DNA from: Ditylenchus dipsaci
Lineage: Eukaryota > Nematoda > Chromadorea > Rhabditida > Anguinidae
Assembly (NCBI GenBank): GCA_004194705.1
Contig: SADC01000020.1
Coordinates: forward strand, 310,001-374,000
Reading direction: 5' to 3'
DNA: 64,000 bases
The position numbers and the translations under genes were made by a program. Numbering within the stretch: position 1 is the stretch's first letter; the number at the start of each line of letters is the position of its first letter. The notes beneath the pieces were generated by a model, which worked only from the letters and a program-made list of their open reading frames with translations, was not told where the DNA came from and did not search any database. Shown here piece by piece: positions 43,771 through 54,108 of the stretch.

Positions 43771-44633
43771 TCAATGACCACCATCTCCGACAAAACTGCG
43801 AGTCTCCAAACCTGAAAAGGATTTGAAAAAGGGTTACATAAACGCTCAAATACTAACGATGATGATCAGTTATGTGGGCGTGCATAATATATCGACGAGT
43901 AGACGGAGCCACGAAATCACAACCCTGGATAAGACACACGTACTTACCATCCTTTCGTTTGTCGAAGGCTTTGATTTGACCTATAGACATTTGAAAATAC
44001 TGTAGTCACTCGATGAAATCTAACTAGATTTTCATTGATCTAGTCACTCGATGAAAAAAGAGCCGTCTATATAATGGCATCGCCAAAAGTTCGTTTAGTT
44101 AGTGGGCCTTGTAATATAATTAATATAATAATAGTAATATAATTAGTAATAATAATAGTAATATAATTAATAATTAAAAGAGACTTTCTGAGAAAATGAT
44201 AAAGCCACATAGGAATATTTACCACGATTTTTTTTCAAAATTTTTCTGCGATGTCCATCATGTTCTGCTACTCTTCCTGAACAACTTTCAAAAAGACAGT
44301 AAAAAAGGCTTAAAAAAGGCCGAAATATATACATTTCAAAAACTGCACTCAAATTTTGTTCTCAATTTTCACCATTCTGCTATAAATGTTGATTTTTACT
44401 CATTCTAACGCAGTTTTTTGAAAAAATTTGGTGTCATTAGAACTGGCTTAAACTGCGCATTCTTTTGAAGTATTGAACTGCTAATAATTCTTGGAACCAC
44501 CCGCTTTTTTGAAAAAAGTGTGTTTTCCAAAATGCAAATTTTCGTGAAAAATAACGATTTCTCCACTTTCCATATATTCCGACCTGATTTTTATTGCAGA
44601 TTCTGATTCAGCATTTAAAATTGAACAATTTGG
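43771..44633 (-). CDS. C2H2 zinc-finger protein, C-terminal four exons (copy B)
   Basis: The exons are 44633-44501, 44276-44223, 43980-43858 and 43811-43771 (TGA), joined in phases 1, 1, 1 by GT-AG introns, for 116 aa. The third exon encodes DGKYVCLIQGCDFVAPSTRR then YIMHAHITDHH, a C-x4-C-x12-H-x5-H finger. The first contains GEIVIFHENLHFGKHTFFKK and the second RVAEHDGHRRKILKKNR, strongly basic. Such a protein would bind nucleic acid; the target is unknown. The 5' exons are missing: a 1.3 kb palindrome begins 39 bp upstream of the first recognised exon. The first two exons are duplicated at 40099-40526. A family name beyond C2H2 is not safe (a FLYWCH-like origin was considered). Confidence 0.6.
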
Positions 44634-44937
44634 CTGAAAAAAGTTTCGGATAGAGGGTAGAGGGGGGTTAAGTTATAGGCGTTTGAAATCACTATCTCAC
44701 ACGAAATTTCACACGTAAATTTCCCATAACTTTTTTTCTGCTAACACGGGAAAGGCACGACCCGGGTGTGGCCTATTAAAAAACGTTATATACCAAAATG
44801 TAGCCCTAATTGAGCTAGTTAAGGAACCGTTCGCAGAATCTGCTATGGATCAATCTACGCTGAGAAATAATCTTTTTAAAATTACAAAAAAATTGTGTTG
44901 ACATATAAGTCAAGAACAACCCTTTCAAACATGTGAG

Positions 44938-45010
44938 TTGGTGGCCGAGTGGATGAGTGGTGCGGCGCCGAACCTATTTCTTTTTTTCGGGAAAGGTTCG
45001 ACTCCAGTCG
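44938..45010 (+). repeat. tRNA-like Pol III unit, left arm
   Basis: The A box TGGCCGAGTGG (Leu/Ser type) and B box GGTTCGACTCC are perfect and 52 bp apart. T-runs follow at about 45020 and 45045. The T-stem and acceptor do not pair fully, so it is tRNA-derived rather than a standard tRNA. An exact inverted copy is at 45312-45395. Confidence 0.45.
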
Positions 45011-45311
45011 CGTGCACGTCTTTTTTATTTTCGGTTTTTTTAAAGCTTCACTTTCCTACACAAAATGACACGGGAGAACAATAAAAATATTTTTAACGTC
45101 GTCGGATTTGTAATACACATTGTGAACGGTATATATTTCATTTACGAACAACGAACAATTAATGACAATGATTATACCGTATATATATAATATATATATA
45201 ATATATACCGTTCACAATGTGTATTACAAATCCGACGACGTTAAAAATATTTTATTGTTCTCCCGTGTCATTTTGTGTAGGAAAGTGAAGCTTTAAAAAA
45301 ACCGAAAATAA

Positions 45312-45395
45312 AAAAGACGTGCACGCGACTGGAGTCGAACCTTTCCCGAAAAAAAAGAAATAGGTTCGGCGCCGCACCACTCATCCACTCGGCCA
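45312..45395 (-). repeat. tRNA-like Pol III unit, right arm
   Basis: Mirror image of 44938-45010 on the minus strand, with the same intact A and B boxes. Transcription from both would converge on the palindrome centre. Confidence 0.45.
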
Positions 45396-45960
45396 CCAAC
45401 TCACATGTTCGAAAAGGGTTGTTCTTGACTTATATGTCAACACAATTTTTTTGTAATTTTAAAAAGATTATTTCTCAGCGTAGATTGATCCATAGCAGAT
45501 TCTGCGAACGGTTCCTTAACTAGCTCAATTAGGGCTACATTTTGGTATATAACGTTTTTTAATAGGCCACACCCGGGTCGTGCCTTTCCCGTGTAAGAAA
45601 ACCTTCAGATTTAACACCGGATACGTGCTCAACGTGGTCGATTTGCATGTGAAACTACTTTAACATAAAAAAATCGCCTTCAAATTTCAAAATCCGATTG
45701 AGACAAAAATATTTAAAAGTGTTTTACTGAGTTATTGAAATTCTTTTAAATAAATTTTTGTCCCGAGCGGATTTTGAAATTCGAAGGCAATTTCTTGATG
45801 CGAAAGTAGTTTCACATGCAAATTGACCACGCTGAACACGAATTCGATGTTAAAATTTAAGGTTTTCTTAGCAGAAAAAAAGTTATGGGAAATTTACGTG
45901 TGAAATTTCGTGTGAGATAGTGATTTCAAACGCCTATAACTTACCCCCCCCCCCCCCCCC

Positions 45961-46466
45961 CAAAATCTCGAATTTTTCTCTATTTACAATGAAGGCAAAA
46001 AATAAAGGATTTTAAAAATGGAGAAATTTTTCAAATTAATATCGTTTTCCAACAAATTTTCAAATTTTGGTGATTTCCTCATAACTGCTGTAGTAGCGAC
46101 GGATTTTTTTGAATGCTCGCCCGGCTTCAGACTGCAATTGGGCCGAGTTATCTTGTTTTGCTAGATATTCCAGGTGTTTTACGATAACATTGATCTTATT
46201 GAAATTTTACCGATCGACTGTCAACCAAATCCGGCCCTATTTTGCCATAGTTTCCATCTTTAGAAGAAAAGAAGATAGAATATAATTAGAAGATAGAATG
46301 CACTAGAAAACTAGCAATGAAGGCGAAAAATTGATTTTTTCAAAACTTCACTTGTTGGCCTGAAAGCCACCTATTGCCAACACTGCCGAAAACGAAACCC
46401 TCTTCCATTTGAAATCCCTCCAATTCCCGCCTAATGAACAAAAGATTTGCCGCTATTCCATTGTAC
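45961..46466. other. AT-rich DNA with a minus-strand coding-like stretch
   Basis: On the minus strand 46215-46060 an open stretch reads HLEYLAKQDNSAQLQSEAGR then AFKKIRRYYSSYEEITKI and a TGA. Upstream, in another frame, is DGNYGKIGPDLVDSRS before GTAAAA. The composition looks coding, but no phase-consistent splice was found and no family is recognised. Confidence 0.3.
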
Positions 46467-47182
46467 CCCCCCCCCCCCCAAAAAGCTATTCCAGTGTACC
46501 CCCCCCCAAAAATAATGACCTATTCCATTGTACCCCCCCCAAAAACCAACTTTTTATATGCCCTCAAAAACCATTTTTATGTAATAATTTCGCCATAAAA
46601 AGACCAGAAAAGCCATTTAAATAGGGTTCAAGGGCTGTATTGGGAGGGGAAGGGAATAACACAGGGGCCACTTTTTTTGGCTGCTTTACCATGTTTTTCA
46701 ACTCGGGCCGTGGCAAAAATAGACTCTATATGCATTTTATGATCAAGTGTACTTCTCGGAATCATGTCTAAGGTAAGTGCGTGCGCGCATCTCTAACTCT
46801 CAAGCCCCTGCGCCCCTTCGGGGCGCAGGGGGCTTGGGGCTTGGAGTTGAGATGCGCACACTCACATACCTTAGACACAAATCACTCGAAAGTGACTCTG
46901 GATGCATGAAAAAGCATGCATACCAGAGTTATTTATGCGGTAGGCCCCAGTATTCAAAACCATGTTCAACATCTTCAATTTTTCAGCCGAAAAGGGTCTC
47001 CCCCCTTCTCCGGCTTTTGGCTTCGAGCCAGAGGCTCAGCCATCCAAAATTTCTGCCTTCACCTCCACAGGGTCCTGGTTTAGGCATAACCACCTCGGGA
47101 CCCACCCGGCTGGCCCTTGAGAGCCTTTTGAGTACTTACACTGGAATAGCTTTTTTGGGGGGGGGTACAATGGAATAGTGCC
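46467..47182. mobile_element. Poly-C/G ended fold-back with hairpin cassette 8
   Basis: CTATTCCATTGTACCCCCC at the left is mirrored by GGGGGGTACAATGGAATAG at the right, with extra partial left ends at 46490-46555. The cassette occupies 46690-46985 in plus orientation with GCGCCCC-TTCG-GGGCGC, TCACTCGAAAGTGA and the third hairpin all intact. Confidence 0.6.
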
Positions 47183-47629
47183 AAAGATTTGATACCTGGG
47201 ATCTCTTTATGGTATTTGAGACCGGGGCGTGTGTCACACTTTTGTGTTGAAGCGCAATTTTATGGCATTCTTTGAAAACTTATGTCTGATGTCTTGCCGG
47301 AAACCTCAAGTATAAAATCTTGCCTTTCTTTTAAGCACAAACATGTATGATTAAAGTTGCTTCTAAAAAAATCTTTCACTGACCCCCCCTCCCCTTCAAT
47401 TAAAGATGGTGAATTTTAACCTGGATTCAGGGTGGATTTTCGTGTTCAAGCCTAATTTTCTTCCATTTTTTGCAAATTTTTGTCGGATATCTCTAAGGTG
47501 CCATCAAGTATAAAATCGTGGCTAACTTTTAAGCACAAACATTCCTGATTAAACTTGTTTTTTTAAAAGGTTTCGTTTCCTTCTTCATTGGAGAGGTAGA
47601 TTTTAGTCTGGTTTTTTGGGACTCACTCT

Positions 47630-47835
47630 GACTTGAACCATCTGGATTATAGCTGAACCACATTAAGCGTCCTTGAAACACTTTGATGGTACTTGAACCA
47701 TACGGAGAGCACCGGAACCATCTGGAAGGTACTTGAATCGCCGGGAGTGTAAACTCAACTGCCTGGCGATGCTTGAACTATCTAAAAGGTATTTCAGCCA
47801 CCTCGCGGGTACCCATAACGCTTGGAGGGTTTTTC
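47630..47835. repeat. Degenerate 24 bp minisatellite
   Basis: Units like GGTACTTGAACCATCTGGA repeat with many changes. The long minus-strand open frame crossing it (repeating KYLPDGS-like words) is a by-product. Confidence 0.5.
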
Positions 47836-47839
47836 TTTT

Positions 47840-48025
47840 AAAGTAGCATGCCAACGCAAATAAAATTTGGAATTCAATTTTTTCCCTAATCATTAATCTT
47901 GTGTACGGATTTTTCAACTCGGTTTCTAACAAAACTATACCAAAATCAAGTTCTAGGCCTTGTTTTGTTAGAAACCAAGCCGAAAAATGCGTACAGAAGT
48001 TCAATGATTGAGAAAAAAAAATTCT
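47840..48025. mobile_element. TTAAAG-family fold-back, diverged
   Basis: The arms pair TTGTGTACGGATTTTTCAAC with GAAAAATGCGTACAGAAG. The centre is TCTAACAAAACTATACC...GGCCTTGTTTTGTTAGA. Related to 38627-39238 and 40618-40856. Confidence 0.5.
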
Positions 48026-48134
48026 AAAGTCGTAGAAAGCAAGTGTCAGGCGAATAGAGTAAAACAAGAGTATCTCGAAATAATAATATAGGTGTCAATA
48101 CCACAAAATGATTCAAAATTTTTGAAAGCTTCCG

Positions 48135-48300
48135 GATCGGCCTCCGCACTACATTCGCATCCGCTAAGCCTTTTGTGAACATGCTTCCGCAATGCCTTCC
48201 GCATCCATATGCGGTCCGCAATGTGTTCCGCATGCGGACCGCATTGCGGAGGCATTGTGAACACCAAAAATGCGGATGCGGTGTGGATGCGGACAAAAAA
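48135..48300. repeat. GCGGATGCGG / GCATCCGC array
   Basis: Alternating direct and inverted GCATCCGC and GCGGACCGCA words, with TTGTGAACA spacers that also occur in the related array at 39895-40025. Confidence 0.5.
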
Positions 48301-49611
48301 ACGTATCATTGTGTAGGGGGTATAGCACGCCTTTTTTACCCTACTTCAAAGCTTTTTCTGTTGTAGTTTTTCTTGCTTTGTCGAATGTTATACATCGAAA
48401 GCTAAAAAGAAGACGTTTTCACACTTTTCGTTGTGTTCATAAGTATTAACAACGTTGTCAGAAAATGACACAATTTCTTCATTGAAGTAAAATTTTCACA
48501 TTGAATAGGCATGAATACCTCTTCAGAAATCTCGTAATCTGCGCTTTCTTTTGAGTTATAAATTACAGCATTCGATAATATAAATTTACGAGACCTGCCC
48601 TCTTGAAGTTTCATATGCAAAAATCTTGACTTGGTTGGTTCGTAGGGGCAGCTGACCCGCAAATAGTGAGTTTTTTTTAGATTTATTTTCACTATCGTGT
48701 TCAGCGTTAAATTTTGCACCAAGATGTGCTCTTAGGACAATCAGGCATTACAGTGTTAAAAACAGTTTTTCTGAGACAGCTTGCCATTTTGATGCCCCAT
48801 GAGTATCAAGCTCATAATTGCGAGTTAGCTTACTTTTTTTATGTATAGAATTTTATGTAATGTTTGGCCTTTTTCATGAAAATTCTGTTAGCATCTGTTA
48901 GCAAAAATGCCTTATGTTAGTCTGATTTTCTTTCTAAAAATAAAATAAAGGTCTTTGCATTTTATATGTTGTTGTGTTGGTTCAATCAATCGCACACTTT
49001 TTTCTTCTCGTGGCACAAATGCTATAGAAGAAACTGATATTGGCTGGTTTTTGATGTGTTCGAAAGTCTCTTATTTTTTATTGGCCAGCTAGAAAGGCTA
49101 AAGAATTTCGGTGGTGATTGGGAATGCAACAAAAAAGTTTGATGAATACATGCCCAGACTCAATTGCCTCTTTTTGTGAATGGCTGAAAATAATCTTTTG
49201 GTTTAGTTGATTGCTGTCAATTGGTCCGCAAAATAGTGCTAATTTATTTTGAGAAAAAACAACCATAAGAAATAATAAATTCACAAAAAAAACACTGAAA
49301 TTATATTGAAGACACTGACAATTATATTTTATTTTATCCCCAAAAACTTTTTAGCTAAAATGTCAATTGCCAATTTTTTTATCAACGGCCTGCAAAAACA
49401 GTGACAAATGTAACAGAGCGAAATGTTGATAAGACAGCAGTTTACGTAACCAGTTTAGTCCCCTATAAACCGGCCCTAGTGCCCAATTTTCGTGGTTCCA
49501 CTGTATGTACAGGGTGGTGCAACATGAATGCATCAATGAATTTTCGCCATAACATTGTAAATTCGCAGTAATTTAACTACCGTATTTGGCACGGCGACAA
49601 TTCCGGCCGGA
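48301..49611. other. Intergenic DNA, no supported gene
   Basis: A 106-codon minus-strand frame (48402-48722) has normal composition but no domain, and its upstream end shares a CGTGTTCAGCGTTAAATT block with dispersed repeats. Single ends TACAGGGTGGTGC (49507) and TACCGTATTTGGC (49579) mark truncated elements. Confidence 0.4.
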
Positions 49612-50023
49612 GTGGGTTATTTTGCGTCCTCCCAAAACACCCTAAAATGATGTTTTCTCGATCTTTTAGCACTTTTAACGTGTAGAAAACGTGTTTTAGG
49701 GCGCAGCCGACCATTTTGTGAAAAACACTTTTTGACCAAAAATCGACTTTTTGCTTTGGGGGGACCAAGGTAAACCATCCTGGAAGGTTACCTGGATACC
49801 TTATTTTTTTATTTACATTAGGGTATTCTACCTCGTTTTGGTCACTCTTGGTACTCTTCCAGGATGGTTTACCTTGGTCCCCCCAAAGCAAAAAGTCGAT
49901 TTTTGGTCACAAATTAAAAAAAATGGTCGGCCGCGCCCTAAGAACACGTTTTCTACACGTTAAGAGTGCTAAAACATCGAAAAAACATCATTTTAGGGTT
50001 TTTGGGAGGAAAACAAATAACCC
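49612..50023. mobile_element. Fold-back element, GACCAAGG arm family
   Basis: AGTGGGTTATTTTGCGTCC at the left is mirrored by AACAAATAACCCACTT. The inner arms pair GGACCAAGGTAAACCATCC with its inverse and GGGCGCAGCCGACC with GGTCGGCCGCGCCC. The same arm modules flank the telomere-repeat core at 56140-57011. Confidence 0.6.
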
Positions 50024-50036
50024 ACTTCAGCCACAA

Positions 50037-50170
50037 TTCCGCGGAAGACAATTCTGCGAAGGATAATTCCGCGACACATAATCCCGCAGAATTTTAATTT
50101 TGACCTCCCTGCTGGCAAAACCTAATTTTGACACCGGGTTTGTGTTCAGCATGGTCGATTGCATACCTAG
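50037..50170. repeat. AATTCCGCGGAAGACA tandem plus GACACCGGGTTTGTG module
   Basis: Four imperfect units (AATTCCGCGGAAGAC, AATTCTGCGAAGGAT, AATTCCGCGACACAT, AATCCCGCAGAAT) precede GACACCGGGTTTGTGTTCAG. The same pair of modules occurs at 62256-62420 and, rearranged, at 56672-56790. Confidence 0.5.
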
Positions 50171-51184
50171 GTGTCTTTATATCCGCTTATATCCGTGTCT
50201 TTATATTTATACTTTTTAGCTTTCGGCTGAGCACTCGAAAATCTCGAGATCAAATTCCAATTTCTGTGATTTTGGGCATCCTTCAACAAGGAGGCCCGCC
50301 GCAAATGATATACGTCAGATATTTTTTTATTTGAAAACTTAATAGATGAAAAATCGAACGACACCAAACATGCAACGAAATTTTCATTTAAAAGCACCCA
50401 AATTTTAACAAACAAAAGCAACAATGATTTCACTTATATTCCTAATCTTTCATCATTTCAACTAGTCAAAAGTTTAATTGACGATTTAGCGCTTCATCAA
50501 TATCTTAGCACTATGTTGTAGCGCCGTTCAAGAGCTGAAAACCCATTCTACAGAATAATTTTTAAAAATCTGAGTGTTGACATGTGGATGTTTGAAAAAA
50601 TAGATTTCTTTTAAAAATGACCAAAATTCAAAAAACAATGGGATAATGTTTTTGAATGCAGCGGCATTTCTGAAATTCGAATTGCCTAGGGACACTTTTT
50701 TACTTGAGAATGTTAAGAATGTTTGTTTATTACTTTTTAATCAGCACTCGTGAATTATTGAAGGAACATCTGAAATAAGTGTTACAACCCAAAATTGGAT
50801 GGGAGGCCTCAGACTAGGGTCATTTAGAGAAAAAATGTATTAAAAATAAAAAGAGCAAGATTTCATAAAAAAGGACAAGATTTCAGCCATTTTTTTGTAA
50901 TTCGAAAAAGGGGCAAGAAAAAATTAAAACGGGGCGCGCAAATTCAGACTTTAAAGCCAACAATTCAGTTAGTACTTCTCTAGGTGACATCACACCTCGA
51001 ATTTTTTTTGTTTTTAGGCAAACTTGTTGGCAAAATTTTTGGATTATTTGATTTTTTTAAACAAATAAGCATGTATTGTTTGCAGTGAGTTATCGTAGTC
51101 AACAAATAGGTATATAATATTTATGGTCCTAAATGTATTGCAGTCAAGCCTCGATTCAACGTCAGGTCCAACATTTTTTAACCC
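50171..51184. other. AT-rich intergenic DNA
   Basis: It includes a fragment of the 12517 palindrome arm at 50510-50585 (GTAGCGCCGTTCAAGAGCTG). Nothing else is recognised. Confidence 0.35.
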
Positions 51185-51451
51185 TAATTTTAAAATCTTT
51201 TGTTAGTTGTCTTTGGTCAGTCTAGTCGCGAATATCGCAAGGATTCTAATTTTGCCGATCGTTTTTGTGAATGAGAAAAGTTTTGCCGAAAAGACCGCGG
51301 GTACTCGATTCAACGTCACCCTATTTTAAATTGAGTACCCGCGGGTCTTTTCGGCGAAACTTTTCTCGTTCACAAAAACGATCGGCAAAATTAGAATCCT
51401 TGCGATATTCGCGACTAGACTGACCAAAGACAACTAACAAAAGATTTTGGA
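51141..51451. mobile_element. CAGTC-family element, right end missing
   Basis: GCAGTCAAGCCTCGATTCAA starts it. The arms pair CGATCGTTTTTGTGAA with TTCACAAAAACGATCG and GTACCCGCGGGTC blocks. No GACTG end closes it; a CCGCTCAAGAC module follows. Confidence 0.55.
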
Positions 51452-52441
51452 ATTCCGCTCAAGACAAAAAATATTTGATTTTCAAATTTGGAAAGTTATT
51501 GTCTTGAGCGGAATTCTAATTTTGAAAGTGATTTTCTCATTTTATAGACAGTTTCATAAGCAAATCGACTACCCTTAACACGAATCCAGTGTCAGAATGG
51601 ATGGTTTTCTTGGCAATCACGAAGTTATGGGAAACTTGTATCACGACTTAGACATTCCTTTTGCCAATTTTGTCAAGATTTCATAAGAAGCTATTGGTGT
51701 ATTCGAAACTGAAAGAACCGTCAGATTCCAGTCTTTCTTTTTGATGTGATAATTTATCTGAATGCGATCTCTACCCAAAGTTATGACCATTTTAGTGTCA
51801 AAATTTTGGATTTCTGAAAATTGTCTTTGTGAGGAAAAATCGAAATTCTCTGTGAAATTGTAGGCACTCAGAAACAAGTTCATGCATAATAGATAGCCCT
51901 GAGCACGCCCTGTATTTTGAGATGTCACACACCTAGGTGGCGCAATAATTTGAGCGAGTAACACCCTTAGTTTGCTCGAATTCTAGGTGGTTGGGAATAG
52001 GTGAAAATCACCTACTTTCGGAAGCTGTTTTACCCGTTCAATCCCTCCTCTTTCCGCAAATATTTTACATCATCGTGTTCAGCGTGAAATTCTGCACAAG
52101 ACGCATAGTTTAGCACGCACCGCCGTTCCAGTGTTAAGTTTTTGGATTATTTGTTTTTTACCAAATAAGTATGCATTATTTGTGGTTTATTATTGTGGTC
52201 AACAAACAAGTATGTATTATTTATATTGAAAGTACAAACAAATTCACCTAAAAATGAAAAAATTCGGGTGAGATGTCCCTAGAGAAGTTACATTTTTTTC
52301 GTCTAGCTCGGAAATAGGGTTGTCGAATATTCGAAATTTTCGAATATTCGGTTCGAGTCGATATTCGAAAGAAGTCGAATAATTTTCGAAATCAAATATT
52401 CGAGTCGACGATCCTATTCGGGAATCATACTTTGATGTAAA

Positions 52442-52685
52442 AACCGGCGCTAGTGGCGAATACCCCCCCCCCCCCCAAAATCTGACCTTTTAAAAATGCT
52501 GTAACTACCTTTGCAAACAACAAGTTTAGGCTTAGCCCTTAGGCTGGGGGGTAGGCCAGCGCACGAAAATTGTGACTAATAAAGAGTTCACGCATATTTT
52601 CCGGGGTCTGGGACATAAATTTGGGTACTTTTTACTTAAGTAGAAAAGGTGAAAATCGTTAGGGGGGGGTATTCGCTACTAGGGT
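52442..52685. mobile_element. Poly-C ended element, inverted second copy of 33809-34058
   Basis: GGCGCTAGTGGCGAATACCCC at the left and GGGGGTATTCGCTACTAGG at the right. The interior matches 33809-34058 read on the other strand. Fewer than about a tenth of positions appear to differ by eye. Confidence 0.65.
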
Positions 52686-54108
52686 CTAAAGACCTTTACG
52701 ATGTTTTTCACATTTGAAGCTGAAGTCTCACATTTGAAATATATGTTTTAATTTTGTGTTGTGAACAGATAGATTAGTTTTGTTACAATTTGCCAGAATT
52801 ATACAGTTTCTCTCACCAAAACGCTATATAGTAAACAAGCATTCTCCCATTAGTTTATCGCTTTTAGCCATTATAAACATTTTCGTAAAGGCAGAGACTA
52901 AAAGCCAACTTTGATCGAAATAAACTTTTTGCTTCAAATCGAAACTTTGTTTAATGTTTTGTTGGTGGTGAGCCACTGTTCATATCGTCTTTTTGTGTTG
53001 TAGTGGGGCAAATGTTGAGCCAGTGGATGGCCACTCCCACTTTACTGATAGCCTTTTTATGTTTATGCGGTGGCTGTCAGTGTAAAATCAAAGCTCAGCC
53101 CCCTCTAAAACACACTATAAAATGGCCAGTTCTCGTGTGCAAGGCCATCATTTGCCCTTATAGCCAATTCCTCCATTAATCTTTTCTTGTTATATACACA
53201 CCCTGGCCATTTGCTCTAATTGATAGCATTTGGTCGGTTGATCCCTTTGCACATCTTGGTGTTGCAAAATCTCCCCAAATATTTGGACCAGTTGTTCCTC
53301 ATTAGCTGGGGTCAACTTTGAGAACATAGTGAAAATTAAGTTTTCATTGTTGGCAACAGCTAAGTGGTTGAACTTCCTTGACATGATTTTTACTAGACTG
53401 CGACTAAATGTTACCGACTAAAAGCTTCCAACTTTTAATGAAATCGGTTCTCGTGCCTAACCTGGTGCCGAAAAATGCATCAGTCCACTCTGCTGTTTTT
53501 TTCCTGAAAACAGCCTGGGTCCCCTATTAACTATGGTTATGGTAATATTGTGATTTTGGGACCAGGGCGATTATGGTTAACATTATCACCTTTCAGTAAA
53601 CACAACAGGGGGAGGGGGGAGGGTGGTAGAGGTATTTTTCAAAAAAAAATGAAGGTACCAATGCAAATTTTGGCACTGAGTCAGTCACTATTGCCCTTTT
53701 AGAAAAAACCTCTAATTATTTGACCGCGTTCTGGGTATCATGGTTTGAACCCACTTTATAAAGACAACTCTTTGTCAAGTTACTCCTCATTAAGATGAGC
53801 TACATATGAAGGGCAACTTGCCCAGAGTAACTTTTGAAAAATGGGTGAAAAATACAAAACGGGGGGACCGACCTGTTTTTGGCGAAAAATAACAGGGGAC
53901 CAAGGCATATTTCTGGAACCTGATTATTTACCAGAACCAAGGAAGTGATATCAAATAATTGGAGGTTTCATGGTACTCAAACTTTTACAATTTTTCCCCA
54001 CTTTGGCTAATATAATTTTATGTTTTCGCGATACATTTGAATTTGTCTTAATAAACTTTTACTTTTGTTTAGATATTGTTCAACCCCTCTCACCACAAAT
54101 CAACAAGA
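52686..54108. other. Region upstream of the first FAR gene
   Basis: Largely unique DNA. A 64-codon minus-strand frame at 53384-53190 (FTMFSKLTPANEEQLVQIFG) has coding-like composition and could be an exon ending at GCCAGG|GTGTGT, but no neighbour exon was found. At 54062-54072 TTTTGTTTAG is a plausible trans-splice acceptor 36 bp before the FAR start. A GACCAAGGCATATTT repeat end lies at 53893. Confidence 0.35.

Larger units (their letters stand above)
44672..45950. mobile_element. 1.3 kb palindrome with mirrored tRNA-like units
   Basis: The outer arms pair TAAGTTATAGGCGTTTGAAA with TTTCAAACGCCTATAACTTA. The main arms, about 44755-45130 and 45210-45595, are near-identical inverted repeats meeting at an (AT)n centre (TATACCGTTCACAATG mirrored). 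Each arm carries a tRNA-like A/B-box unit. A separate palindrome (45600-45865, TGAAACTACTTT/AAAGTAGTTTCA) is inserted in the right arm. The element ends in a run of about 18 C at 45943-45960. Confidence 0.7.

Noticed and set aside
47663..48067. 134-codon minus-strand frame
   Set aside because: Half is the 24 bp minisatellite and the rest is an arm of a fold-back element.
48402..48722. 106-codon minus-strand frame with ordinary composition
   Set aside because: No recognisable domain, and its start overlaps a dispersed CGTGTTCAGCG repeat block.
51641..51964. 107-codon minus-strand frame
   Set aside because: Adjacent to GACACGAATCC-type repeats and lacks any motif or splice context.
53190..53384. 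64-codon minus-strand frame (MSRKFNHLAVANNENLIFTM)
   Set aside because: The composition looks coding, but it is short, has no family match I can name, and no partner exon was found; kept only as a remark.
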